This document shows, piece by piece, positions 16,839-26,625 of a stretch of DNA of 53,700 bases. This stretch comes from Spirochaetales bacterium. GTDB taxonomy: Bacteria; Spirochaetota; Spirochaetia; SZUA-6; DRHE01. The notes under the pieces were generated by a model that was not told where the DNA came from, searched no databases, and saw only the letters and a list, made by a program, of their open reading frames with translations. The DNA is taken from the NCBI GenBank assembly GCA_030615505.1, contig JAUWZD010000017.1, positions 1-53,700 of the forward strand. Direction: 5' to 3'. A program made the position numbers and the translations under genes. Positions within the stretch are counted from its first letter, which is position 1. Each line of letters opens with the position of its first letter.

Positions 16839-18371
16839 ATGCCCTCAAGAGAGTTCAGGCGCTTAGGCCGAAAAAAGAGTAAAAAACCTGCAACGTATAT
16901 CGAAAAGAAAAGGACTGCTCATCCATTCTTATATATTTTCAGTGTCATTATTTTAATCATAATCGTGGTAACTTTTGTCGGCGGACCGCTTATTTCTCGC
17001 TCCGCCGGCAGTGGATCAATAAGCTTCGGCACTTATAAGGGGAAATCCATCGATTATTATCCCGGAAATTATTTTTCTCAGCAAAAAGATATCTATGCTG
17101 AGCGGCTGCGGCAGTCAGGAGGAAATGATAATCTGGAAACTCAAGCCTATAAGGTATGGCGGAATGCATTTGACCAGACAGTTTTTCATACGGCTGTGCT
17201 CCTTGAAGCTGAAAAAAGCAATATATGGGTATCGGAAAACCTTATAGACAAAGCCGTTATAAGCTCCGGACAGTATATGGTTGATGGAGAGTTCAACGAG
17301 GAAAAATACCGGAACACCCCTAATTCGGAGCGTTTCGCAACCCGAAAGCTTTTTAAAGAACAAATCATCCATGAACGGTATCTTGCCGATGTTCTAGGCG
17401 CTCAGAAATCAAGCCGGAAGGAGATGAATTTTATTAAGGAGATGGCTGATGTGCAGCGAAGCTTTTCCTTTGTGCATTTTCTATTTTCAGATCTTCCGGA
17501 GGAAAAAGTTCTCTCCTATGCAGAAGAAAATCGCAACCGATTTAAAAAAATAAAGCTCAGCCGCATACTAATCAAATCAAGTGCAAGTGAAGCTGAGGAA
17601 ATCAAAAAGAAACTTGATGCGAGGATCAGCAGTTTTGAGGAACTGGCCAGAGCCCATTCAAAGGATCTATATGCAGAAAAGGGTGGAGACATGGGATGGC
17701 GCTATTTTTACGATCTTGAAGGAGATTTTGATTCCACAGAGCCGGTAGAAAAGATCTTCAGTCTGAATGAAGGTGATCTGACGAGCGTACTATCCAGCCG
17801 TTTTGGATGGGTTATCTACCGCAGCAATTCGCCCTCTATCGAAATGGATATATTTGACGATGAGACTCTTCAAATTGCCAGACATTATATCATGAGATAT
17901 GAGAAGGGAATGGTTGAAGATTATTTCCAGGAAAAAGGCCAAAACTTCAGCACCAGGGCTAATGAGATCGGATTCAGACTTGCTGCCATTGAAAGAGGTA
18001 TTGTTCCTTCCGAAACGGATTATTTCCCCTTAAATTATCAGGGAATCTTCTTTATGACGCCTGTCAGGGCTTTAGACCAGGAAGTCAACATATCTTCAGC
18101 TTCCTACAGCCGAGAATTTTTTGAGGTTGCGTTCTCTATTCGTAAAAACCAGATCTCAGATCCTATTATGCTGGATGATCAGGTTATAGTACTAAACCTG
18201 GAGGACGAAAGAAAGACTCCTGAACGAGGTCTCGCTCTGATGGAGGATTTTTACCGCTATTTTGCAGCCAGAACATTAGAAGCCGACCTACAGAATGTAT
18301 TAATGGATCCGGATTTCTTAGAGGATAACTTTAACAACATATTCTATCAGTACATCTTTCCCAGACAATAG
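16839..18371 (+). CDS. Membrane-anchored parvulin peptidyl-prolyl isomerase (PpiD/SurA-like)
   Basis: 510 residues from the ATG at 16839, which has AAAGGA six bases upstream; a TTG at 16821 is less likely. A basic N-terminus is followed by one membrane segment (FLYIFSVIILIIIVVTFVGG), a helical SurA_N-like domain (about 90-210), and a parvulin domain (about 240-340) with SRILIKS, FEELARAHSKD, GGDMGW and VLSSRFGWVIYR. The C-terminal 150 residues resemble a second, degenerate PPIase-like fold. It is probably a chaperone for exported proteins at the outer face of the inner membrane. The stop codon directly abuts the next ATG (TAGATG). Confidence 0.85.
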   Translation: MPSREFRRLGRKKSKKPATYIEKKRTAHPFLYIFSVIILIIIVVTFVGGPLISRSAGSGSISFGTYKGKSIDYYPGNYFSQQKDIYAERLRQSGGNDNLETQAYKVWRNAFDQTVFHTAVLLEAEKSNIWVSENLIDKAVISSGQYMVDGEFNEEKYRNTPNSERFATRKLFKEQIIHERYLADVLGAQKSSRKEMNFIKEMADVQRSFSFVHFLFSDLPEEKVLSYAEENRNRFKKIKLSRILIKSSASEAEEIKKKLDARISSFEELARAHSKDLYAEKGGDMGWRYFYDLEGDFDSTEPVEKIFSLNEGDLTSVLSSRFGWVIYRSNSPSIEMDIFDDETLQIARHYIMRYEKGMVEDYFQEKGQNFSTRANEIGFRLAAIERGIVPSETDYFPLNYQGIFFMTPVRALDQEVNISSASYSREFFEVAFSIRKNQISDPIMLDDQVIVLNLEDERKTPERGLALMEDFYRYFAARTLEADLQNVLMDPDFLEDNFNNIFYQYIFPRQ

Positions 18372-20021
18372 ATGGTATCTGCAGAACCCCTTTTGATTGA
18401 TACGGGCAAGGGATTTACGATCAAGTACAAAGGAAAATTTCTCTATTCATCGGTTAGTCCCCTGGCTGCTGTTCAGAAGCGGGTGTCCAGAATCTCCTTA
18501 ACCCACCAGACCCTCATTTTTATTCCCTCACTGGGTTTAGGATACGGTCTTAGAGAGCTTCTCCTAAGGCTTCCGCCTGACTGCCATATACTCTGTATTG
18601 AGGCTGACCAGTACCTGATGGCTTTAGCCGTACAGAGCCGGATAGTTAAATTGCCGGAGGACCCAAGGATAACTATAATTCGAACTGATAAAACTGCAGG
18701 AGCGATCAAGACACTTTATTCCCTGGGAGTCTGGAACTTCAGGCGGGTAGAGACCCGCTATCTATGCGGCGGATATCACCTTAACAAGGAAATATATAAG
18801 AAGATGCAGTTGGCTTTGGAAGAGGAGGTCCGTACCTACTGGCAGAACAAGATCACCCTTATCAATATGTCAAAGCTCTGGATGAAGAACCTCTTCTATA
18901 ATCTTAAGTCCACATGCGGCGCTCGGGATATCAGCAGTCTAATAACAGATAAGCCGATTATAGTGACAGGAGCCGGCCCCTCGTTGGAAGAAAGCTTTAA
19001 GTGGATTGAGAAGGTCATAGGGGATGTAATCATCCTGACCGTTGACACAGCCCTGCCTGCTCTGCTGGATGCAGGGATAAAGCCGGACTATGTTTTTATG
19101 CTGGAATCCCAGTTAATCAATCTGCAGGATTTTCTTCCCCACCATAACTCAGATATTACCCTAATATGTGATATCACTTCTAATCCACTAATCATTCGCC
19201 TCTTTAGGGATAATCTTTACTTTTACTCATCCCGATTCCATCCTTTGAAGCTGTTCGACCGTCTTATAAGCTTCGGACTTCTTCCTGCGTCTATTCCTCC
19301 CCTGGGATCTGTGGGAGTTGCTTCTGTACATACAGCCCTGAAAATTACAAACGGTCCGGTGCTTTTCACAGGGCTGGATTTCAGCTATATAGCTGAAAAA
19401 ACCCATGCACGGGGTACTCCAGTAAACAGAATTATGCATTTTACCTCCAGCCGTATAAAACCCGCAGGCATGATGAGCTACGAGGCGATTTTTAAGCGTC
19501 CCCTGCTTAAGCTTGAGGGAAAAGATAAATCAGAAACAATAAGTGATCTTATTTTAAGATCTTATTCCCTGCAGCTTAAAAAAGAAATTTCCGGCACTAG
19601 AAGGGTCTTTGATATGGGCCGGACGGGATTACCCACAAATGCTCCTCAGATTCGCTCTGAAGCCGAGCTATTAAATGTCTTAAGGTCAGTTTCTGCTGAA
19701 CGCTGTAGAAAAATAGAAAATAATTTTTGTCCCTCTTTAGAGGCTGTCAAGGCCTTTTATGAGACTGAAATGGAATTACTGCTGCATGCTGAAAAACAGC
19801 TGGAAGAAGACTTAAGCCGGCGCGTTTCCGGGAAATTTACCTTAAGTGAAAGCACCAAAGAGATCCTAAAAGACATTGAGTATACAGTCTTACATTTTCC
19901 TGATCTAACTCCGGACTTATCAGCTTCTGAAAATTTTATACCCCGGGTATTAGCCTCAATCCATTTTTTTCTCTCCAGGCTGCGGCGCCTGGAATCGAGT
20001 ATATTGTGCGGTAGAGCTTAA
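18372..20021 (+). CDS. DUF115 / 6-hydroxymethylpterin pyrophosphokinase MptE-like protein
   Basis: 549 residues. The central motifs TGAGPSLEESFKWIEK and DTALPALLDAGIKPDYVFML mark the DUF115 family, which includes motility-associated (Maf) proteins that glycosylate flagellin in several bacteria and the pterin enzyme MptE in archaea. PPLGSVGVASVHTALKI and FTGLDFSYI are also typical. In a flagellated spirochaete a Maf-type glycosyltransferase role is the more likely one. It is coupled to the parvulin gene upstream, and its last 4 bases overlap the convergent lepA. Confidence 0.78.
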   Translation: MVSAEPLLIDTGKGFTIKYKGKFLYSSVSPLAAVQKRVSRISLTHQTLIFIPSLGLGYGLRELLLRLPPDCHILCIEADQYLMALAVQSRIVKLPEDPRITIIRTDKTAGAIKTLYSLGVWNFRRVETRYLCGGYHLNKEIYKKMQLALEEEVRTYWQNKITLINMSKLWMKNLFYNLKSTCGARDISSLITDKPIIVTGAGPSLEESFKWIEKVIGDVIILTVDTALPALLDAGIKPDYVFMLESQLINLQDFLPHHNSDITLICDITSNPLIIRLFRDNLYFYSSRFHPLKLFDRLISFGLLPASIPPLGSVGVASVHTALKITNGPVLFTGLDFSYIAEKTHARGTPVNRIMHFTSSRIKPAGMMSYEAIFKRPLLKLEGKDKSETISDLILRSYSLQLKKEISGTRRVFDMGRTGLPTNAPQIRSEAELLNVLRSVSAERCRKIENNFCPSLEAVKAFYETEMELLLHAEKQLEEDLSRRVSGKFTLSESTKEILKDIEYTVLHFPDLTPDLSASENFIPRVLASIHFFLSRLRRLESSILCGRA

Positions 20022-21820
20022 TTCTCCCCGCTTTTAAGAACAGAGAGAAAGGCGCTCTGGGGAAGCTGTACATCACCCACCATCTTCATTCGCTTCTTTC
20101 CTTCCCTCTGTTTTTCCAGGAGTTTCCTTTTTCTGGATATATCACCGCCATAGCATTTGGCTGTAACATCCTTTCTCATGGCAGAAATTGTCTCCCGGGC
20201 AATAATCTGACCTCCAATAATGCCCTGAATGGGTATCTTAAACTGATGCCTGGGAATTTCATCCCTCAACTTTTTGCACACAAAGCGTGCTCTTTGATAG
20301 GCATCATCCCTGTATACAAGCTGGGAGAGGGCATCCACGGCCTTACCGTTAAGGAGGATATCGAGTTTAACAATATAGGTTTCCCTGTAATCTGCCATTT
20401 CATAATCAAAAGAGGCATAACCCCTGCTTAAGGATTTCAATCGGTCGTAAAAATCAAAAACAACCTCTGAGATAGGCATATCATAGATCAGCTCTACCCT
20501 CTTTTCATCCAGATAGGTAAGATTCTTCTGAACGCCGCGCTTCTCCAAACAGAGAGTGATAATATTTCCCAGGTAGGGTGAGGGGGTGATAATGGAAGCA
20601 TGAATATAGGGCTCTTCAGCCTTTATTATTTTACCGGGATCAGGATAGCTTACTGGATTGTCCACATAAACAAGCTGTCCATCTTTAAGGGTAAAGCGAA
20701 ATTTAACTGACGGCGCAGTAAATACAATGGAGAGCATAAACTCCTTTTCAAGTCTCTCCTGAACAATTTCAAGATGCAGAAGGCCCAAGAATCCGCAGCG
20801 GAAACCAAAGCCTAAGGCCGCAGAGGAATCTTTTTCGAATATTAAGGAAGCATCGTTCAATTTGAGTTTCCCCATAGCCAGAGCCAGCTCATCGTAATCA
20901 TTGGAATCGACCGGATAGATGGAAGAAAACACTACCGGTTTAACCTGGCGGAAGCCGGAAAGCGGATTCCTGCAGGGGTTCTGATTATCCGTAATAGTAT
21001 CCCCAACACGGATATCAGAAATTGTTTTAATGCCGGCAACAAAATAACCGACATCCCCGGCATGAAGCTCATCTGTTTTTTGAAGACCAAGCTGAAAGAC
21101 ACCCACTTCATCAACCCTGTAGGACGAATTATTAGACCAGAAGCAAACCTCCTGACCCATCCTGATTAGACCTCCGAACAGGCGGATATGAACAATAACT
21201 CCCCGGTAGGAATCATAATGGGAATCAAAAATTAATGCCCGAAGTGGCTCCTCCTCGGTACCTCCCGGGCAGGGGATTCTCTCCACCAGCGCTTCGATCA
21301 GCTCATCTATCCCTGTACCGAGCTTGGCCGAAACCTGGAGAGCTAATTCTGAATCTAGCCCCAGGTCATGTTTAATCTGCTTCTTAACCAGGTCAATATT
21401 CGCAGCGGGGAGATCGATCTTATTAATTACAGGTATTATGGTCAGATCATGCTCTATTGCCATGTACATATTGGAAAGAGTCTGAGCTTCCACACCTTGA
21501 GTGGCATCGACTAAAAGAATGGCTCCCTCACAGGCAGAAATTGCTCTGGAAACTTCATAGTAAAAATCCACATGTCCCGGAGTATCTACCAGATTCAAAA
21601 GATAGTCCTTTCCATTTCTCGACCTATATGGCAGGGCTACAGCCTGGGACTTTATAGTAATTCCACGTTCCCTTTCAATCTCCATGGTATCAAGAATCTG
21701 ATTATGGAACTCACGGTCCGATATAATCTGCGCTCTCTGAATAAAACGGTCCGCCAAAGTAGACTTACCGTGATCAATATGGGCAATAATACAAAAGTTC
21801 CGTATTTGTTCTTTTTCCAT
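20018..21820 (-). CDS. lepA: Elongation factor 4 (LepA), ribosome back-translocase GTPase
   Basis: 600 residues from the ATG at 21820, the usual LepA length. G-motifs are AHIDHGKST, DTPGHVDF and NKIDLP. LepA-specific features follow: GYFVAGIK, FGFRCGFLGLLHLEIVQERL, SYPDPGKI-like and the C-terminal GGDISRKRKLLEKQ with KMVGDVQLPQSAF. An in-frame extension upstream to 21916 exists, but the 21820 start (MEKEQIRNFC) gives the conserved N-terminus. Confidence 0.96.
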   Translation of the reverse strand: MEKEQIRNFCIIAHIDHGKSTLADRFIQRAQIISDREFHNQILDTMEIERERGITIKSQAVALPYRSRNGKDYLLNLVDTPGHVDFYYEVSRAISACEGAILLVDATQGVEAQTLSNMYMAIEHDLTIIPVINKIDLPAANIDLVKKQIKHDLGLDSELALQVSAKLGTGIDELIEALVERIPCPGGTEEEPLRALIFDSHYDSYRGVIVHIRLFGGLIRMGQEVCFWSNNSSYRVDEVGVFQLGLQKTDELHAGDVGYFVAGIKTISDIRVGDTITDNQNPCRNPLSGFRQVKPVVFSSIYPVDSNDYDELALAMGKLKLNDASLIFEKDSSAALGFGFRCGFLGLLHLEIVQERLEKEFMLSIVFTAPSVKFRFTLKDGQLVYVDNPVSYPDPGKIIKAEEPYIHASIITPSPYLGNIITLCLEKRGVQKNLTYLDEKRVELIYDMPISEVVFDFYDRLKSLSRGYASFDYEMADYRETYIVKLDILLNGKAVDALSQLVYRDDAYQRARFVCKKLRDEIPRHQFKIPIQGIIGGQIIARETISAMRKDVTAKCYGGDISRKRKLLEKQREGKKRMKMVGDVQLPQSAFLSVLKSGEN

Positions 21821-21954
21821 TATTTTTAACGCATTTACTATACCCGAAGGCATTTTTTCCATCAAGGCCGAAGCCATTATACGGAATATATTACATATGA
21901 GGGTGGGGATTCTCACCCCAATGTGCCTGGCGAATTTTCGCAGTCACTTCACTC

Positions 21955-21982
21955 TTGATTTCATATAGCAGATTATTATACT
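21955..21982 (+). promoter_or_regulatory. Candidate promoter of the receiver-ATPase gene
   Basis: TTGATT (21955-21960) and TATACT (21977-21982) are 16 bases apart. A short leader with AGGA about 7 bases before the ATG follows. Confidence 0.4.
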
Positions 21983-21998
21983 TATGATAGGATGATAT

Positions 21999-22910
21999 AT
22001 GGTTTCAGAATACAATAACACGAAAATATTAATCGTTGACGATCAGCAGGTCTTAAGAAACGTTTTGGTAAAATTCATACAAAAAGCTGGATTCGAGCCC
22101 ATTGAAGCGGAAGACGGCAAGAAAGCTATCGATCTCTACCGCACCTTACACCCTGCCGTGGTTCTCTCGGACATTATGATGCCTCGTATGGACGGCTTAA
22201 CGCTTTTGAATGAAATTAAAAAAATTGATTCGCAAGCTGTTGTAATCCTAATGACAGGCTATGGAAATGAAGATGTGCTGTTAAAAGCCTTACGAGGCGG
22301 AGCTTCCAACTATTTTAAAAAGCCGTTTAACTTCCATGAAATCGTTGAGGTTATAAAACATCTCTTAAAGCATCAGACAGAATTAGATCTCTCCCAGGTG
22401 TATTCGCCCTATTTGGTAAAGGAAAGCAAGCATTTTGTTTTTAAAACCATTGATGCTGATATCTTTCCAATTATCAACCAGATTACTCTTCATTTCAAGA
22501 ATATCGTTCCGCTCTCAGAAATACTCAATCTGAAAGTCGGTATAGAGGAGATACTGAAAAATGCAGTTGAGCACGGGAATCTCAGCATCACAACGGATGA
22601 AAAAAACAAAGCGATTGAACGGGGAAAGTTCGGGGAACTTGTAGAGGATAGATTAAAAAAGGGAGGCAATGCAGATAAAAAGATCTTCGTAAATGCTGAA
22701 GTAACAGCAGACCTGTTGAAAGTAACCATTCGGGATGAAGGTGACGGGTTTAACTGGCAATCCCTGCCCGATCTGCAGGCGGAAAGCCTGCTTCAATATT
22801 CGGGGCGGGGAATTTTCTTAACACGTATTTATTTTGATGAACTGATTTATAACCAGAAAGGAAATGAAGTTACTTTGATTAAATCAAGGGAATCAAAGAT
22901 CAGCCGTTAG
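21999..22910 (+). CDS. Response regulator receiver fused to an RsbW-like histidine-kinase ATPase
   Basis: 303 residues. Receiver domain at 8-125: acidic pair D14/D15, phospho-acceptor D58 (in LSDIMMP), switch Thr in ILMTGYG and Lys in FKKPF. A HATPase_c domain at about 160-295 has the N-box EEILKNAVEHGN, G1 DEGDGFNW and G2 GRGIFL, but no H-box phospho-acceptor histidine. This architecture fits a phosphorylation-controlled anti-sigma/anti-anti-sigma switch kinase more than a DNA-binding regulator. No partner STAS protein or kinase is adjacent. The stop lies 1 base from the end of the convergent protease gene. Confidence 0.85.
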   Translation: MVSEYNNTKILIVDDQQVLRNVLVKFIQKAGFEPIEAEDGKKAIDLYRTLHPAVVLSDIMMPRMDGLTLLNEIKKIDSQAVVILMTGYGNEDVLLKALRGGASNYFKKPFNFHEIVEVIKHLLKHQTELDLSQVYSPYLVKESKHFVFKTIDADIFPIINQITLHFKNIVPLSEILNLKVGIEEILKNAVEHGNLSITTDEKNKAIERGKFGELVEDRLKKGGNADKKIFVNAEVTADLLKVTIRDEGDGFNWQSLPDLQAESLLQYSGRGIFLTRIYFDELIYNQKGNEVTLIKSRESKISR

Positions 22911-22911
22911 A

Positions 22912-24699
22912 TCAGATAAAAATATCAGTCTCCAGGTAGGCGGCCAGTTGAATAACACTTTCCAAAAAACCCGACTTCCTCTTCTTTACAAATATCCGGA
23001 GAAGAACAAATCTATTCTCCATATCTACTTTCCAGCCGTGAACAGTCAAGGGGTCATTCTCTGAAAGCCCGGACTCGTCGGCTATAGAACCTTGCAGGAC
23101 TTGCTTGATCACATAGTCAGTGCGCCAGAGAAATTTACCTACCTTCTCAATCTTTATACCAAATAGAGGAAAGAAAAGATTCTCCTTGAGATCTCTTTCA
23201 AGAGCAACCTCCACAGGACTGAAGGGACGTTCTGCTAAGTTTAATACGCCTGTCAGTTCGGAACCTCCCCTGGTCCAGGCCAGGCTTATTAAACATGGAT
23301 GATCCAAATTCAGAATAGCTTCCTGGATATCTCGAAGATCGGTAAACTCTTGCCTATTGAGAGTTTTTATTATATCACCCTGCCTGATACCCGCTCGATG
23401 GGCCGGTTCACCGGGTACTGTATACACCACTACTAATCCCTCATCGGTTTTGTGAAGTGCCATACCAAGCCACGAATGGGACACCTCTTCTCCCTCGAAT
23501 AAACGGGGTAAGATGGTGTTAATCCAGTTAAAGGGAATAGCAAAATTTATACCTTCAAATTGCTCAATTCCGGCAAACACAACTCCTATCAACTCACCCT
23601 GGTCACCAATCAAAGGACCACCGCTGTTACCGGGATTCACAGGTACATCTATCTGGATAGCATCACCAATCTGCAAGAATCGTCTGCCCATAGCGGACAC
23701 AATTCCTGAGGTCACAGTATTTTCCAATCCGGCCGGCGAACCTATAGCCATAATTGAATCCCCAGGCTTTAGAGCGTAATCGCCCCCTGAGGATAGAATA
23801 AACTCCGGCTCGACTTCCGTCTTTATCAGAGCTATATCAAAGATCCTATCGTAGCCCACAACCCTAGCAGGTATCTTTTCTTCAACCCTGTCTGAAAGCC
23901 GGATATAGAGCCTTGAATATCCTTCGTATTCCGGATCTACCTCACTGGCAATCACATGGTAGTTTGTAAGCAGATACCCCCGTTTATCGATAAAAAATCC
24001 ACTTCCGATGACCCTATCCGGGTACCCTACTCCGCGTTCGATTTTAATTCCCCTGTTCACCCAGATCGTTACCGTGCCGCGCACAATTTTTTCTACCGGC
24101 GGAATCTCAAGGATTTTAGTCTTAAACCCCTCTGGAATAGAAAAACCCCGCTCATTCATGGTCATCATGATTCTTTGGCTGGTCTGGCTGTTACCGATTT
24201 CTGCAGCCATTTTCAGCACAAATAAAAGCTGCTGTTCAGTAGGTTCCCCCTTCGATAAGGCCTTCAAAGCCGTAATATAAGCAGTTGGTAATTCATCCTC
24301 TTCCGCCAGGCTTTCTGCCAGTAAAAACAAAATCTGACCTTCAGACCACTCGGAAACAAGCTCTTCACGGTTAATCCCCTTAAGAGAGCAAAAATATTTA
24401 TGAGCCCTGGCGTATTCCTTATTATTCATATGCTCATGAAAATCCTCAACTATCCTGTCTATGACGCTTTGTTTAAGTTCTTCACATTCTTCTCTGAATA
24501 GTTCTATCTCCGGCTTTCTTTCAAGATAGGAAATATCCTGGTATGCTTCGAAGATCTGGCCCTCCTCAACCAGTTTACGCACATTATCAAGATACAGTTG
24601 ATCAACTCTCTTTTCTTCTTCAGCAGTATCCGTGCTATTATAAGTTGCACAGCTTAAGAAGGCTCCTGCAAGAAGCGCCAGTATAAAAAGCCTCCTCAT
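22912..24699 (-). CDS. HtrA/DegP-like serine protease, predicted lipoprotein
   Basis: 595 residues. The N-terminal lipobox LLAGAFLSC predicts lipidation at Cys17. A helical region (about 30-190) precedes a trypsin-like domain with triad residues in LLTNYHVIA (His), IFDIALIKTE (Asp) and NPGNSGGPL (Ser). A PDZ domain follows (about 430-500, AGIRQGDIIKTLN), then a second PDZ-like segment at the C-terminus (IADESGLSENDPLTVHGWKV). It probably acts in periplasmic or outer-envelope protein quality control. Its start overlaps the upstream TPR gene by 4 bases, in an ftsH-TPR-protease run. Confidence 0.87.
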   Translation of the reverse strand: MRRLFILALLAGAFLSCATYNSTDTAEEEKRVDQLYLDNVRKLVEEGQIFEAYQDISYLERKPEIELFREECEELKQSVIDRIVEDFHEHMNNKEYARAHKYFCSLKGINREELVSEWSEGQILFLLAESLAEEDELPTAYITALKALSKGEPTEQQLLFVLKMAAEIGNSQTSQRIMMTMNERGFSIPEGFKTKILEIPPVEKIVRGTVTIWVNRGIKIERGVGYPDRVIGSGFFIDKRGYLLTNYHVIASEVDPEYEGYSRLYIRLSDRVEEKIPARVVGYDRIFDIALIKTEVEPEFILSSGGDYALKPGDSIMAIGSPAGLENTVTSGIVSAMGRRFLQIGDAIQIDVPVNPGNSGGPLIGDQGELIGVVFAGIEQFEGINFAIPFNWINTILPRLFEGEEVSHSWLGMALHKTDEGLVVVYTVPGEPAHRAGIRQGDIIKTLNRQEFTDLRDIQEAILNLDHPCLISLAWTRGGSELTGVLNLAERPFSPVEVALERDLKENLFFPLFGIKIEKVGKFLWRTDYVIKQVLQGSIADESGLSENDPLTVHGWKVDMENRFVLLRIFVKKRKSGFLESVIQLAAYLETDIFI

Positions 24700-26618
24700 T
24701 GCAGTTCCTCTATGTAGATCCTACCCAGGTTGTGAAAGATAAAATATTCGCGGTTGTTCATCCTTTGTATCCCTTCTGATAAACTTAATGGCGGAGTACC
24801 CGGAGGGCCGATCCAGAAAAGATCTCTTTCAGGATCATAGGATACAGGAATAACCCGTCTGCCGCGCTCTACCCGCTTGAGTATCCCTTTTATGAATAAA
24901 GCCTTTAAATCGAATGTCCCGTTTAAAGAGGAAGAAAACTCCCGTATTAGTCTGCCGTCAGAGAGCTCATATTCCCGGCTGTCATAAACCCCGTCTCCAT
25001 TATAATCCCAGTACATTTCCGTATTGGGGTTGATTATCTGGACATATTCAAATTTTCCGTTTCCATCCTGATCTAAAGCTATTTTAATCAACCCTCCCTC
25101 TGAATACTCTTCCCGGATCTCATAATGCCCGTCTCCATCCAGGTCCCGGAATCCTAAGGCAGGAGCTGAGCCTCTATAATGCACAATTCGCCTAAAAAGC
25201 CCATCTTCATTCGGATCTTCATTCAGTCGAACGATCTGACCACCTGAGTATGTATATACTCTGGCCGGATAGACAGATTCAGATACATATTCATCCATCC
25301 GAAAAGAGTGGATGAGAATATCCTTTTTTGAAGCCCAGCCTGGATCATTATGAAGATACAGCCTGAAATATGAGTCCCCGGCTTCGGAAGACCGGGTTAG
25401 TATTTCAAGCACAAATTGGTTGGGAAGGAGATGGTAAACTTCACGGCCCTGAGCGATAGGAAAAGAGATACTGTATAAAAAGGGGTATTCGCTGTAATGA
25501 TAACGGATCCTGCTGTCCTCCTCATTCAGTAAGATAACCTGAACCGGGATTGCATTGCCTGCAGTGCTGTCTGAGTTTGATCCGGCCTTAGATATAAATT
25601 TAATCTCAATTTCCGCTGCCCCATCCTGATTACTATCCAACTCCAAGGACTCAAGCTTTCCCTGAGAGTATCGGTACCTCTCTTCATAATAGCCGTCATG
25701 ATTGCTGTCTACGAATCGCATACCGGAATAGTTCAAAGAGGCATCTACCAATTCCTTAAGAAGATCATGATCGGTTTTAAGAAGCCGGTAAGCTTCCTCC
25801 AGATAATCCACATAGCTATTGCCTCCGAGGGACAGAAAAAGCTTTAGATAATACCTGGGATTATCAGGCTCCGAGTGTAAGCCCAGCAATGCAGCCCCCG
25901 GGTCTCTGCCATTCGAAATGAAGTATTCTTTAATTAGGGCAATACGGGTCTTTGGATTCTGTTCAATGCGGGCCTGAGCATAGAGGAGCGCAGGCTCGTG
26001 AGGGAATTCATTGAGCCCGGCTGCCAGTACGGCTTTTGCCCTATTAATATCGCCTGTTTCATCTAAAACCTCAGTGTATAATAAATAGAACTTAAGCGTT
26101 TTGGGAAACCGCTTTAATGCATCAGAAAGATAATTTTTAAGCCTCTGAGTCTCTCTCATTCCCTTAAGGTACTGAGCCCGGAGAAGAGCTATATCCGTAT
26201 TCTCGATCCTCTGATTGCCCAGTTCCAGAAGTATTCGATTTGCTCTTTTAAACTGACCGGTGCGCAGGAGAACTTCAGCCAGCTTAAGTTTTGCCAGATA
26301 CGGATTCGTAGAAACCCATGAATCAGCGTTAATAGCTTTTTCCAGGTATTCTATTCCCTGGTATGTTGTCTCCTGTTTCTGTAAGTTTAGCCGGGAATAG
26401 AGAAAATTAGCTTCAGAGAAGTCCGGGAAAAATTCTAAAGAGATTTTTAGCAGTTCCTTGACAGAAGAGATATCTCCCGAATTGTAGAGCTTTTCTGCCT
26501 GTTTAAAATAGCAGAAAGCGATATTCTGTTCAGTTGATTCAGTTGATAGTGAAACAGCATAGCGGCCTGAAAGCAGAAATACGGATAGGATTAGACCTGT
26601 TTTAAATACCTTAACCAT
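24696..26618 (-). CDS. Exported TPR protein with six EF-hand/dockerin-type calcium loops
   Basis: 640 residues with an N-terminal signal peptide (VFKTGLILSVFLLSG). The first half (about 30-270) is TPR-like: KQAEKLYNSGDI, EFFPDFSEANFLYSRL and EYLEKAINADSW. The second half carries at least six D-x-[DN]-x-[DN]-G loops: DSNHDGYYEE, DSNQDGAAEIE, DPNEDGLF, DLDGDGHYEIRE, DQDGNGKFEY and DYNGDGVYDSRE, each within a strand-rich repeat. It is likely a periplasmic or surface scaffold folded around Ca2+. I do not recognise a named family. Operon neighbours ftsH and the HtrA-like gene suggest a role in envelope proteostasis (inference). Confidence 0.7.
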   Translation of the reverse strand: MVKVFKTGLILSVFLLSGRYAVSLSTESTEQNIAFCYFKQAEKLYNSGDISSVKELLKISLEFFPDFSEANFLYSRLNLQKQETTYQGIEYLEKAINADSWVSTNPYLAKLKLAEVLLRTGQFKRANRILLELGNQRIENTDIALLRAQYLKGMRETQRLKNYLSDALKRFPKTLKFYLLYTEVLDETGDINRAKAVLAAGLNEFPHEPALLYAQARIEQNPKTRIALIKEYFISNGRDPGAALLGLHSEPDNPRYYLKLFLSLGGNSYVDYLEEAYRLLKTDHDLLKELVDASLNYSGMRFVDSNHDGYYEERYRYSQGKLESLELDSNQDGAAEIEIKFISKAGSNSDSTAGNAIPVQVILLNEEDSRIRYHYSEYPFLYSISFPIAQGREVYHLLPNQFVLEILTRSSEAGDSYFRLYLHNDPGWASKKDILIHSFRMDEYVSESVYPARVYTYSGGQIVRLNEDPNEDGLFRRIVHYRGSAPALGFRDLDGDGHYEIREEYSEGGLIKIALDQDGNGKFEYVQIINPNTEMYWDYNGDGVYDSREYELSDGRLIREFSSSLNGTFDLKALFIKGILKRVERGRRVIPVSYDPERDLFWIGPPGTPPLSLSEGIQRMNNREYFIFHNLGRIYIEELQ

Positions 26619-26625
26619 TGATTAC

